Positions 32,401 through 45,285 of a stretch of 64,000 bases of DNA are shown piece after piece (the first letter of the stretch is position 1; each line of letters opens with the position of its first letter). Below the pieces are notes generated by a model that searched no databases, was not told where the DNA came from, and worked only from the letters and a program-made list of their open reading frames with translations. The DNA is from Pholis gunnellus (lineage: Eukaryota; Chordata; Actinopteri; Perciformes; Pholidae). The stretch spans positions 14,872,594 through 14,936,593 of the forward strand of contig OU342807.1 of assembly GCA_910591455.2 (NCBI GenBank), written 5' to 3'. The position numbers and the translations under genes are program-made.

Positions 32401-35400
32401 TCCCTGTCCTGACCCGAGAGAAGAACCAGCGTCATGTTCAACTTGTCTAATACAACTTACAAAACAATACAGCCACAGGATTACTGGTGCTGTGTACAGA
32501 CACGCACCATACAAACGCTGAGCCGCCAGGATAAAACATGAGCAGATGAATGAAACTGTGTTTGATGTGAATCTGTCTCATCTGGCTAATAAGATGAGAC
32601 ATTGGGGCTCACGGATCAGGTTGTGTATTCCTACTAATAATCAATCTTCTCCTTCAGAAAAACAATGCAAGTCTGCAAGCCATTTCTGTGTCTCAACATT
32701 CACCTACAAGCCCTTTGCGACTTGCCAAACGAGTTAAATTCAATCTGATGTATGGTAGAAAAAATGGCCGTGGGCGTAATTAGGAAACGCCACTTGAATC
32801 AATCCAGTTTGGGCGACCAGAAATTATAATCATCGTCGCACCGCAGGCATGGTAAGTACTGCGGCGTGTGTGTGTGTGTGTGTGTACAGTTTGTGTGGTT
32901 GAGCTGGCTGACTCTCTGGTTTTCTGTACCCTGCAGAGCACATCCATTGCTAATAAACAGCACTCCCTTATTTCCTTCTCTATTAATCATCTGCCACCGA
33001 GTTCTGGTTTTTATTTCTCAATCTTTTAAAAAAGGGATTAATCCGCTCTTACACTCTCATCATAGTGAGACACTCTACCTTATTGAAGTCCCCATGGGGA
33101 CTCAAACTCTTCAAGCAGGTTTAAATTAGTGCTTTCTTTCTCCGTTTGATTTACATCCGGTGATTAAAGGGGGGTGAGAGGGAGGGAAAAATAGCTTACA
33201 TCAGCAGCTAAGCAGATCTTTGAATGCAGAACTGTTATTTCAACACGCACTAAATCATTCATATACTTCTCAGTCTCTGCCAAACAAATTTTCTGACACC
33301 AAGTTACTTGGGCTTGTTTCCGAGACACGCGTCAAGGGTAACCCAAGGTAAAGTGAGTGCATTTAAACAATCTATAGTTTGGAAGCTTTGTTTTGTCACT
33401 CCCAGATTGAGTCAACATTCCCATTGATTGAGTAGTTATTCTCATGACTCATCACCTATTTTTGTAACCCGAAGCGCCAGAACGGAACGTAATTAGTGGA
33501 CGGTTCCGCGCTAATTACAACTTTCTTTTTGCGTTCTACATAACTTGTGCATGGCAAATACAGTGTGGTTAAGGTTAGAGAAGATCATTATTATGCCACA
33601 TTAACTATGGGTTGGGTATTGTCAGGGTTAGGCAAGTAAACCACGTAATTGTTATGGAAACATTGTGGTTACAGGTACAGTAATATAAATAACTTAGGAT
33701 ATGGACTCTTCTTCATGAAAGTCTGGCATGTCTATCCACCACACTGACCGCCACTCTTGTATGTTCTACCTGGCTACACAAAGGACACACTACCTCTTGC
33801 ATTGGCACCGGACGTTGATACTGGACTTAAATCCTGTGATGCAGAATCATCCACTATGGACCCCATTCCTAGTGCTACTGAGTGGTATCTCCTCATCCTA
33901 TCAAAGCACACATGATATAGTGAATTAGTAATAAACTGCCTCATCTGATTGTTGATTTATCACAGTTACCAATTTTGGCACCATCGTAAATTCAAAATAA
34001 ATTTGAGAAAATCCCAAAAAATAAAAATGCTTCTTTTCTCCGCACACTCACAAAGTAGAAATTATAAAACCAAAAAATGAGAGACAGAAACTAGGGGGGT
34101 CTTGCCAAGTCTGGCAGGCAGGGAAAGGAAGCTAATTATCCCATGGTGCTTGGAAGCTGAAGTGCTCATTGACAATCACAGCACTGCTCTCAGGGTGTAT
34201 ATAGCTATTAGGCTGAGAGACAAGGGTTTGCCAAAAGCACTGATCACTGTGGTCATGTGAGCCAAACCAGGATCAACCACTAGCCTACAGCAGTTTGACA
34301 AGTAGCATTACAGGACTAATCGCTGCATCATCCATCTGCCTCTTCGATATCAGGGGTGTAGGTCTTAACTAGAATAGAGAGGGTCAGGGAAAATGTGAGG
34401 CGAAAAATATACATTAAATATTATTCACCATGAGTTGTAGATGTTGATTTTTTATTTTTTTTATCGCAAATACAAGTTCTGGTCATGAGTCAGGATGAAT
34501 CACATCTGAATACAGTCTCAATGCCTTACATTGACAAATTGCAAGAGTTCAAAGCATTACATGATCAACGTGTCCGCTAATCACAATGGTAATGTCACTG
34601 ATGACTATAACGTGAAGAGAAAAAGACAAAAGATGAAGACAATGAAGCAGGGTTAAATGTAATAAGAGGAGGGAACAACACGAGAATGGACTATTAATTT
34701 GTGTATGTGCATTGAGTGTGTGCCTGCCTTACAAACCATATTTGTTTTGTCCAGTCAAAGGTTTGATCAGGCTCACTTTTATCTTTGTGCGAGAGCATGT
34801 CGAGAGAAACTCATCAGTCTTGGACTATTCACCCAAGTGAGTGTAATTGAACTGCTCAGGCATTTCAATCTACTGCAAACAGCACAACCTCTCCACCCCC
34901 CAATCACACTGACAGAAATGGACTTTGAAAAAATAAAAGTGGCTGAAATTTGAATCATGCATCCAATCTTGTACACTAACGACAGATTTATGGACGTGTG
35001 TGTGTGTGTGTGTGTGTGTGGCGGGGGGTGGGGATAGGTACAACCTAAGAGATCCCCATCTGGTTGTAAATATGCCTGTTCTTTTAAATGAACGGCTTTA
35101 TAAGCACAAAAAAGCCATTAGAATGCTCGCACCTATGTCACCCTCTGGCAATGTAATCACTTTGTGCATTGGATATTGCATTTATTTTTTAATATTTCAC
35201 TGTCTGTTTGTCTCTCCCTCTGCCGCAGCTTGCTTCCCTGCATGTATTCCATTTTCATTCTCGCTCTAAATGGCATTTCTTCCCTAGAAATTAGATATCA
35301 GCCCAGCTGTCCCTTATTAATTCTACCCAGAAGTGAGGACTCCAGTTACGACCTAGATGCCGCTCTCTCCTGTCTTCCACTTATTCTCTACTTCTCCTCA

Positions 35401-35639
35401 CTAACCCTGTCACTTTATCCCCTTTATCGCCATTCTCACCCCTACCCTCCCTCTCATTCTCACCTCCGAGGCTTCACCTCCTTTCCTGCCTCACCTATCG
35501 CTCGCATTAAATCAAATGGAACACATTAAAAATGGCACGCGCAGCAGACAATGGCTTTTATGATTGCCTGCCGTGTTCGGCCTGGTTGTGCTGCACAGCC
35601 CCATAAAATGCCATTTGTATCACCTCATTTCATAGGTTC

Positions 35640-36225
35640 CCACTACAGAGGCAAAACAGAGAGGGGGACTGAGAAGAGACACGGAGACAGAGTAGATGTA
35701 TATAGTAGGATGAGCGTGGAGGCAGGATGTGGGAATGAAAAAGGCATGATCGTGTGGCAGAGAGTTCAGAGTGTAAAATGAGAACGGGGGGGGGGGGGGG
35801 GGGGGGGGGGGGGGTATGAATACAATCGAACGACATAGCAAAAGAAAAATATCTTCAAGAGCGAGAAAACGAGACTGAGGGGGGCGCAAGACAAGACGGG
35901 CGAAATAAGGGAGAAATGGATGAATAGGAAGAGTGAGATGGGTGGAATAGGGAGTAAGGTGTGAGTGTGAAGAAAGGCCAAGAGAAGAAAAAGGTGAGAA
36001 AATGATATTGGTAAGGGAGAGATAGACTGTGAGAGAGAGACACGAGAGGGCTTCACAATGACTGAGATTACCCTAGAAAGCCATGACACTATTCAAATAA
36101 GAACAAGCTGCCAGGACAACGGCAAGGATTTAGAGCAATAAGAAATATATAGCGACCAAGGGAGGAGGGGGGGGGGAGGAGGAAGAGACAGAGGAAGAGA
36201 GAGAGCACATCTCTCGCTCTCCCTC
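35640..36225 (+). repeat. Purine-rich (GA) tract
   Basis: Nearly 600 bp in which the plus strand is dominated by G and A (gagaga, ggagg, aaagaaaa words), including the 29-bp poly-G run. Long minus-strand open frames of Pro/Ser/Leu come from this skew and are not genes. Confidence 0.7.
35786..35814. repeat. Poly-G run (29 bp)
   Basis: Uninterrupted G homopolymer; the length may be unreliable in the assembly. Confidence 0.9.
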
Positions 36226-37304
36226 TCCATTAGTACAGTGAGCATATTGGGCTTATTAAATTCTAATTGTCTGTAATGGCCGCCCAGGCTCTCTGAGGCA
36301 CTATGTGACAGGGTGAGAGTGAGCGGAGGTATTTGTTTTGCTAATTGGAAACCGTTCAGCTCCCTTAAGTGTTCTGCTGTTTGCCGCTGCGGATACAAAC
36401 CTGGAGAAACGACGGATAGACGGATAGATAGCGCGGGTGCCGTGGAGAGGGAGCCCGGGCGGGAGGGCAGAGTGTAAGAGGAGCACCTTGGGTGTATTTA
36501 CCAGTGAGGAGGAATATGAAAAATCAATGAGGACATAATGAGCTTCATTTAGAAAGTTGTCAGACACCAGCAGAGGGCTGTTTAGCATGCTGGATTCACT
36601 GTGTGAAACAGAAGCTGTTTACACAACACACCACGTACAGTATATTGAGGGTTCAGGGAACATTCACAAAGGCTCGGATTGCACTCAAGCGTCCTCTTTC
36701 AGGAGTTATATAACAATACATGACTTATTATTTATGTATGAATATTACGTGGATGGATGTATGTTCCGCGTGCGTCTTTGTATTGGTCTGTATATCAAGG
36801 TTTGTTTATTTCCCTCTGCGCGCCGGTATTTCTTAACACCCCCCCCCCCCCCCCAATATCTCTCGCGTCCTTGGAGCGTCCTTACACACAGCATGCATCA
36901 GAAAGCCATTTAGAGTTCTTTGCTTGTTTTCTATACCTCCTATCTACGCCCTACCCTTTCCCTTCCTCCCTACGGCAATACAAGCAGTGGAAAGACCAGA
37001 AGGTGCGAAGAGGTGCAAAAAGCCTCTATCGTGTTTCCATATGGCCCCGCTTCCGCTGAGCTCTACACACACACACGCATGCACGCGCACACACACGCTG
37101 GAAACAGACGTGCAGGTAAACGTGCAAACACTGTATTCGAGGTCAGGAAGCTATCGGCACACAGTACCTCAAGAACCCGATGTGGTGTGCTAGGTACAAC
37201 ATGTATGAATACAATGTACATTTTAAGGAATTCTCTGACATTTTTGGCGTTATGCTTATTCGCTTTCTTGCAAAGGGGTAGATGTTGACTCTCCTTTCAT
37301 TATG

Positions 37305-38249
37305 AAGTGGTGGGAACTAAGTTCATTTATTGAATTACAGTAATTTAAGTTACTGCTGTTGTTGTAGTTGAAGTATAGTTTTTTAGGTACTTTTAGTTTT
37401 TCCATTGTATGCTACCTTATACGTCTATTTCATTACTGTTCATTTCAGAGGGAAGGATTGTACGTTGTACTTCAAGTGTATTCTGCAGGATTTATGGGGC
37501 CATGGTGGGTGGATCACAGACCCTCTAGATCCCCAAAGCGCTTAGGGACATTTTGTTCATTTTAAAGTTAAACGCATCACCTGGTGCACTTTGAGAGCTA
37601 CAAGGAACTCTGTGCTCTTGTAAACATTTAGCTATTTGACTATTTTCATTTTCTGTGACTTTGTCCTTCTTAATACAAGAATACACGTTTGTAGAAATCA
37701 ACTAATATATTGGTATATCTTTTGAAGCCGCAACAATAAAATGATGAACACATCTGCATAATGAGCACTTGGTATATTTTCATTGTACTTTTTATTCTTC
37801 TATACACATTAGTTGTATAGATATGAATGGTGGTGATACTGCGAACAAATCACACCCAACAACTATGCAAACAAGATGGCAGGATGAGGATACATTTATC
37901 AGGATAAACTTTAGATTTGTAGCACATTCTAATATCCTCTCCACAATTAAATTGAGCTTTGACAGCTTATTTAAAAGTAGAATTGCATTTACTGTTTGTT
38001 TTTCTTTAGGTTGTATACTGTACATGTGGTAGCAGTGGATGCATGGGATATTTCTTGATGTTTAATGTATAGTATTCTTGTAAAATGATACTTCATAACC
38101 ATATAAGGATCCTGTTTGCATGATTACTTTTACTTTTGATTCTTTCCCCACATATTGCTCATGATAATTCTGTACTTTTACTTGAGGGCAGTTTTGAATG
38201 CAGGACTTTTACTTGTAATGGAGTATTTGGAGTACTTCTTCCACCACTT
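37305..38249 (+). mobile_element. Near-complete hAT MITE (GTGGTGGAA family)
   Basis: Left end AAGTGGTGGGAACTAAGT and right end ...GTACTTCTTCCACCACTT are inverted relative to each other and match, with one change each (A for the first C), the CAGTGGTGG ends of a common teleost non-autonomous hAT. The interior shows the family order: ttttaggtacttttagtttt, tttcagagggaagg, ctgcataatgagcact, then tgcaggacttttacttgtaa before the right end. No transposase. No convincing 8-bp duplication remains, so the copy is old. The span of 945 bp fits the family. Confidence 0.65.
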
Positions 38250-38334
38250 CTAAAAGTATTTCACTTATATTGTTTTGATGTCTTCAGGAAGACTTTACGA
38301 TGAAATATAATGCGTTCATTTGTAATCTTTTAAA

Positions 38335-38540
38335 GGTGCTGGTAGTCAGATGTTGTTACCTTCATGCAGAGCTATCTCCCTATTTCAAGTTTTTTTTAAT
38401 TCTATGCTAAGCTAACTGGCTGCTGGCCCCAACTTCATATTGAATACACACACGAGCGTGGACATGTCTTCTCATCTTAATCTCGGCAGGAAAGCGACTC
38501 AGTGTATTTTTTGCAAATTGTCAAACTATTCCGTTAGTCC
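38335..38540 (+). repeat. Dispersed teleost repeat (gctaagctaactggctgctgg type)
   Basis: Contains gctaagctaactggctgctg, cttctcatcttaatctcggc, aggaaagcgact and tcaaactattccgttag. This is the familiar string of a very common fish repeat, class uncertain (possibly a SINE or LINE 3' part). Confidence 0.5.
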
Positions 38541-41500
38541 TTCGCCATTCATTGATTTGCATCACATGTAATCTTGCCAGGCCTTGCTTTTTTATTTGGA
38601 GGGTAATTTAGCTTAAAAAATATTTTGGTTGATCTTGGCAGCCAATGAGTCAACCAAACCATGGCAGTTGATTGAACAACCCCCCCCCCCCCGTGGATTG
38701 GTGACAAATACCCCCTTCCTGGCATATGTGGGTGTCCCATTAGAGATAAACAGTAGTGCTTTTGGCTGCCTTGTCTCCTTTCCCCTGGTGTCTTTTTAAG
38801 TGCTGCCGTGTTATTTTTACATCGCTCTGTGTCAAGGCTCAGACGGATAGACTGGCTGCTAGGAGACATGGAGGCAGGTCCCACAGCGATTTGTCTCAGC
38901 GATTGTTGGGAATGTGAGTACGCAACGGTGGGTGTGAAGATCAAAGTGTGTGTGGGGGCGTGAATGCATTTTCCTGTCTGATTTGTACATGTCCGTGCTC
39001 ACACTTTTTTGCATGTGCCAGTGCGTGCACCGGTGCAAGTGTGTATCAGAGCACAGGGATGCATGTTCAGGAAAGGTTCGTACGCTGTGATATTATAAAA
39101 TAAATCGACTCCAAGAGGAAGGTGAGGCTAAAGAAAACCTGCATGGAAATGCAGAGGGATATATATTTTTGGGAGTAGCAGTGGAGCATATCATTGTTTA
39201 AATCAAAGAAGCTGAAATGTTGTGGAAACATATGGTGAAGTGCACAATGAACTAATCAATGGGTTTCTCAAGAGATCCGCAACTCTATTTACTAAAAGAA
39301 GTAGCATATGCCAAATGGTGCATTTGTAGGAATACACAGCAACACACAAAAAGGCAGTTGGAAAAACAAAAAAATAGATAGATTGCTGACATAACTCGGA
39401 TTGTTTTGGAGATATCATCAAAGTGTAAATGCATACAATACAGTACACACAAAATATAATTTCTACAAACACCTTTCTTTTAGGACATTAGTCTTTTGTT
39501 CTTTTGGTGTTTATTTCATTCACTGTTTATTTGAAATACAGCTGTATGGGGGCAGGGCTAACCCACATTATTGGAAACTGAGCTTTATGGAGTGTAATGA
39601 AGCCTCCCACAAGAGTCTACGACAAGCGGTTAATAAGTTTGGCCATGGCACGTGAATTTGTCTTTTCTTTTTGAGATGTATCAGTCGTGTACTAATCAAT
39701 AACCTGGATTTTGGTCATTTTATTGTATTGTGTTTGATGCTGTTTTGTACAGTATGTCTTGGTTGTGTGTTTGTATAAAGACCAATCTGAGGACGGGCAT
39801 TGCAAACTAGCTTAGGCTATGAATGCTGCGGTATGTGGCATTAGTCCACACTTCATTTTTCCCTTTCAAAATGAACAGAAGTAGATGATGACACCTATCA
39901 CAGTTTCTCAGAGACCAAGGTGAACCCTTTAAATTGTCCTTTTTTTTCAAACTGACCGTCCAAAACCGAAAGGTATTTGATTGATGCAAGACAACAGAAC
40001 AGACAAGCAGCTCCATACAGTTTGTGTCACTTTTACTGATTTTAATGATTCAATTGATGATAATTAATCGATCGCCACAATTGCTGTAAATAACTTTCCC
40101 ACTTATTGCTGAATATTAATATTATATATTAATCAACCAACAATGTCAGCCATTAAACCCAGACTCTGACTTCCATTAAACCTTCATTGTGATCTTTTAC
40201 AGTTTTACCTTATATGCTGCTTCTCATCCTGATGCTCCCATCCTCTGCCTCCTGTGCATCCGCATAAGGTGAGACCTGTCAACAGCCGAGACAAAATACT
40301 CTCAGCCGCTACACATCCACTCGGTAATCCCCGATTAGACAGAATGATACTATTTAGTGAGCATCTGTCCCCACAGACACCTGACGAACACATAAACACA
40401 TATACATGAAGACAGCCTGGCACTCGCGTGGTAGCGTGTGCGCGCACACTCACACACACACACACATGCCCACATATGGCCTAGCCTGCATGCACTGCTA
40501 GACCGTGTTCGCTGCCTCACCAGATGCCTGCTGGATAATCGCTGTGCCATAATGTGATGTTCTGCCAGCCAGTCCGTGTGCATTTGTGTGTGTGCGCGCT
40601 TGCCTGCCAAGATGTGGGCTAAAAACTCTGTCAATTGGCTAGTTATTCTTTTTTTTTAGGGTGTCTTTTCACTTGCTTTCCCCCTCTGTCGTCTTCCTCT
40701 TCCTTAGCTCTCTCTCTCTTTTCTTTCTTTTTTAAACCTATTCTTTTTTTATTCTTTGCACATATCTCATTTGCCATCCTCGCCCATCCTTTTTCTGTCT
40801 GGAAGTCACCCCCAACACCTGGGCCTTCCCTCCCAGGCCTCCACTCCATGCCTCCTAGCAGCTGTTCAAAAGATCCTCAGTGATTATTGTCTCTAATTTG
40901 TTAGGTAAAACCCAGTGTCTACTCCGATGGCTAAGTTTAGATTGTGCTGATGGCAGACACTTGATAGAGAGTGGCATGAGCGTAGGTGAAGAACACAATA
41001 TAAAAGATGACGAAGAGTGTTTATTGTGGGAGAAGCTGTTGTTTAAATTGAAGCAAGCGAACCCCCCAGTTTGTTAAAATTCCTAGTTGAAAATGCAGCT
41101 TTGAGTGATTCCCATTATGGCTGCTATGTATGCATCGCACACACACACACACAACTCTTGCATAATTTCTGCAACAAGTAGCCACTTATTAACAGCTAAT
41201 CTTCATTGGCCACTTAACTCCGTCACTGTGGCGGCCCACCGCAGTGACACAGTCATGATGCACACTTATCAAAAGTTCCTCAAGCCACACCCTTTTTTTA
41301 CATTTTTCTTTAAATATTCCCTGTCCCCTGTCTCCATATAAATGCCTTATTCAAATTTAAGGAAAAACACAACAATTCTTAGTTTCAGATGATTGTACAC
41401 TAAATAAAACAACATAAATTCTACGCACGGTTACTTCAAAAGCACTGACCTGCCAATATATTAGAATGAAAGCCTTGTGTTGCAGGGATTCTGTTCACAG

Positions 41501-43319
41501 AAAGATGCTAAGAGGTCTTTTATTTTGAAAAATAAACTAACTTTCTTTCCTGTATAGACATATAGTACTGCTGCTGGTATATACAGGTCAATATACTGTC
41601 ATGAGGCAACTTGTTACTGTATTTTTGCTGTGAACGGCGCGCTGCATGTGGAGAAAGTTAATGAGACCTTGATCTCTAGAAAAGACGCGACTGACACGCA
41701 GCCGAGCTGCACTTGAATCACACAGGCAGTGTGGCTGCTCTAAGCTGCTAATATGGGTGCTGAAATAAAAAGCAAGATGTTCCATTGCACATGCACTTCT
41801 CACACAGTGTGACCCAGGCGTTCCTTGTTCTGTGACAGACTGCTCTTCAAAAAGAAGATCTCTGCAGATGCTAGTGTATGGAGCCAGAGGATGACAGAAC
41901 ATGCATTTGAGGGTGTGTGGGTGCGCGCGTCTTTAATTTTACTGTGAGTAATGTATGGAACGACTGAGGTCAGGAACCTGCTTTGCTAAATGCATTGAAG
42001 AGCGTGATGAGCGCTAGGGAACCAGTCTTACCAAAAATAAAGTTTTGCATTTATAATGACAGTCATGTTTCTCTGTATGCAAGATAGAAATATGCATATT
42101 TAGCCATACATTTGATGATTGAGTCGATATATCTCACCTGATAATATTTTGAATGCAAGTCTTGCCACTACATACACCCGTTTAGAGAAACATCATTATG
42201 AATTATTTTCATTAATTTACTGTTTTTCTTTACTTCAGAAAAAACGTCCCAGATTCCAAGGTGTTATTTCCAATTGTCTAAAGTCTAAATTCAGAGAGAC
42301 CTAAATCAAGTTATTTGCTACAGATGTGACTACCGAGGGTCGATGAACCATCAATAAATCCGCCGATTTTGTTATAGCAGCTTATTTTTTTTCCCCACCA
42401 TAATTGCAAACGTCCCCAAGTTGGAGTAAACTCAACAAATTAAAACATTGTCTTTTTACTTTGTTATTGTCATCTACAGTGGTTATTAGTATAAAAAAAC
42501 ACCGAACTGAAATGATTTATTCACTGGCCACCGATCTCCTGATCAAATGTTTTTAGTAAATACTGTCCGATAACATTGTGTCCAATCTATCGGAGCATCC
42601 CTACCCTAAACAAAATAGATTTATCAAAATCTTTGCGAAATCAATTTTCCGTTGATCAACTAATCGATCCATTGTTTTATTTCAGCTCAGCTGTGTCGGG
42701 TGTCTCTTGACTTCACTAACTTCTGCTTGTCAATGCAAGGCAAATATAATGTGTAACAGCAGAAACCAAGTCACTGTGCAGCATTACTCAAACGATCGCT
42801 GCATACACACTGTAGGCCTTTCATTCTATTTGTAGATGACACTGTATATTCATGTGCCATGCCCACACATAAGTCAATATCATTTGACTCATTTCAGAGG
42901 AATAATAATTTGCTTCAAGGGTACAAAGCTATTCAGACAGCTCTGCTTTTTCTGGTGACATTAGTTAAAGCGCTCCCTTTTGAATAGAGTATTGTAAGTG
43001 TGAGTTGTAGTTTTGAACAAACATTGATGATGATGCTTGATTTGGAACTTTTTTTTTAAGTTAAACAACATCCCTGCTTCACTGGAAATGGAGTTTTATT
43101 TTCATAGTTTTATTTTTTCCCCCATTGTTCTCATCAGTAATAATAACATTATACATACAAGGCTGATTGCTGAGATCTAGTAACATGGAGGCAACCCTAA
43201 AAAGACCATCAAACATGTTTGAAAGGGATACTCCGACAGCCAATCACAGTACTTTTAGTTGTGTAAATGTTTAGGGATATTTTGTTCACTTTCACCCAAT
43301 TACACTCTCTAGATCCTGA
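38541..43319. other. Non-coding stretch
   Basis: No exon supported. Poly-C at 38,680-38,692; CA/TG-rich patches near 40,445 and 40,585; pyrimidine-rich tract at 40,650-40,760. At 42,505-42,605 the words ccgatctcctgatcaaatg and tatcggagcatccct resemble the end of a common teleost DNA-transposon family, but no second end was found. Confidence 0.45.
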
Positions 43320-43329
43320 ATCAGGATGG

Positions 43330-43900
43330 TTACTGGTTCATCTTTGTTTAAAGCAGTGCTATACAGTGTTGTGTCATCTGCATACTGTACATTACCATGT
43401 TGGCATATAGTAGAGTAAGGGGCCTAAGCAACTTCCTTGTGGAACCCCACAAGGAAAAGCTACCATTGAAAAGCTACCATTATAAAGACTCTCTGCGATC
43501 TCTCAGATAGATAACTGACCATCCAAGAGAGTGGCGTACTTCTGAATCCATATTTCTGTAATTTAGTTATCACCATATCAAGGTTATCACATCAAATGTG
43601 GCACTGAAGTCGAGCAAGACTGCCGACCATTTTCTTGTTATCCATCTGTTTCAGCCAGTCATCAGTTAGCTGGGCAAAGGCAGTGGCTGTTGAGTGACCT
43701 TGTCTATATGCATGCTGGGAACAAGAAATACGTTTATTTCTAATGAAAAAATTATTTTGAAGTCTATTTTCTCTAATAATTTGCTTAAAATAGGAAGTAT
43801 ACTAATTGGACGACTCTACTAGTGAAGGTTAATTTATTATCCTTTGGTATTGAAATCCCTGTTGCCACTTTACAGACCTTTGGGCATACACTGTACATTA
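43330..43900 (-). pseudogene. LINE reverse-transcriptase core
   Basis: Minus-strand translation gives PISILPILSKLLEKI (fingers motif), AYRQGHSTATAF with QLTDDWLKQMD (palm approach), PQGSCLGPLLY and YADDTTLY, the catalytic box, at 43,373-43,384. The pieces are in different frames. The GAVLLDFSAAFD motif region is damaged (the equivalent near 43,600 reads with shifts). Confidence 0.7.
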
Positions 43901-44574
43901 CACATTTATCTAAGATGTGACAAATAAAAATAACAGTTTGCTGTCTAGATGGTCTTTACCAGACGGTTTCTCATTTGGCAGAGACAACAGTCTCTCAATG
44001 TCAGGGGTATCAACCTGCACAAAAAACAATTGGCAATTTGTATCCTTCATCATACCATTCTCAATTAGTGTGCAGAGGGAGGAGCCATCAGTGGGTGTCC
44101 AGTTCTAGCTGAGGTAGTCGACCTTACTCATGAAATAATTATTGAAATAATTGGCAATCTCAACTGGTTTGGTCAAGAAAGTACCATTGGTTATTATTTG
44201 AGTTTGCCTCTATAAAAAAAAAAAGGAAATGCTTGTATGATGTTTTGTGTGTAATCCAACAGGCTGCTTTCGGAACCTTAGTTTTCTTTTTAAATGCTAT
44301 TAAGTTATGAGCACCAAAACCAAGAGCTACTAATACTGCTTTAGAGCAGTGTTCAGGGATATTTGTGAATAAGTGATCAAATACATGTTGATGACCTGAG
44401 TCCATTCTTATTTGTGCTGGTTCTTTTTGGATATGTAATAATTTGCTTTAGGCTACTGCAAGAAGCTTCTTTTTTAACGGACAGGTAGCTAACCAAATGA
44501 ATATTTAAATCCCCTAGAAAATAAAGTTCTCGGTTTTCATCACTAGATTTATCCAGCATTTCACAAATGGAGTC

Positions 44575-44961
44575 TCAGTATCTCATATCCACACTAGGCA
44601 GCCTATAGCAGCAAACCACAAGTATTGGTTTAGTTTGTGGCAGGTGAACCTCACACAACATTAAAACACTTTGTATTTTTACTGGAATGTTATTCTGGAT
44701 ATACAAAGCTACGCCTCCATCATATCTATTCCGGCCTTTTCTGAACATCGTATAGCCATCGACCGTTGATTCTGTATTCTCAAATGATGAATCTAAATGT
44801 GTCTCAGATAAAGCTAGTATATGGATGTTTGTCTGCATCACACAACTTGTTTCATAGATTATATTTCTTAAACTACAAATGTATACATGAGCTATCAACA
44901 GGCCTTTGAGTTTTTGAGCCCATATTAGAATACCACCTAGCAGTAAGAAGTTAGATAGCAA
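44575..44961 (-). pseudogene. LINE endonuclease N-terminal part
   Basis: A 128-codon frame with SLRNIIYETSCVMQTN, then ILALSETHLDSSF (the catalytic SET.LD motif of the EEP/APE endonuclease), DGYTMFRKGRNRYDGGVALY and ILVVCCYRLPS. It ends at a stop at 44,575. The next parts continue in other frames: YFLGDLNIH (the GDLN motif, near 44,510) and DHLFTNIPEHCSKAV with AHNLIA (the terminal .DH... motif, near 44,300). In an intact element this domain nicks target DNA to prime reverse transcription. Confidence 0.75.
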
Positions 44962-45078
44962 GAGTAGGGCTTAATGATGCTACTCACCCTCAAGATTGGT
45001 CATTTTCTCACTGCGTCGTCGTTTGTGGGAGGATGTGTTATCAGTCTGTCGTGCCGGAGATCGGCAATTTCCCCTCTC

Positions 45079-45285
45079 TCACGTGCTCCTATCTTTTCCC
45101 CGGACAGCCTCGGTAAAGTCCCCAATGATAAAGATGTTGGTTACTTTTAGGTGCCGAGCATTCTGAGGAGCAGCTACTTTGTCCTTGTACCGAAGAAACT
45201 TTACGACCGGCCGTGGTCTGTTGCCGTCGTCTCCCATCCTACCCATTCGATGCTGACACTGACAGCCCGTCCCTTCAGGCCTCAC
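45079..45285 (-). pseudogene. LINE ORF1-like fragment
   Basis: Reads GNRPRPVVKFLRYKDKVA, NARHLKVTNIFI and DFTEAVR. This resembles the C-terminal RNA-binding segment of LINE ORF1 proteins (RPR.I.VKFL.YKDKE... and ...DFT..V). It lies just upstream (minus strand) of the endonuclease piece, as expected. Confidence 0.55.

Larger units (their letters stand above)
32401..37304. other. Non-coding stretch with simple repeats
   Basis: No exon supported. Contains (GT)n at 32,864-32,884 and 34,996-35,020, and a poly-C run of 16 at 36,839-36,854. Candidate conserved-element-like blocks at 33,470-33,530 (two TAATTA words around a ggttccgcg core), 35,525-35,640 and 36,235-36,370 are non-repetitive and rich in TAATT/ATTA words. 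Confidence 0.5.

Noticed and set aside
35766..36089. Pro/Ser-rich minus-strand frames
   Set aside because: Produced by the purine-rich plus strand and poly-G run.
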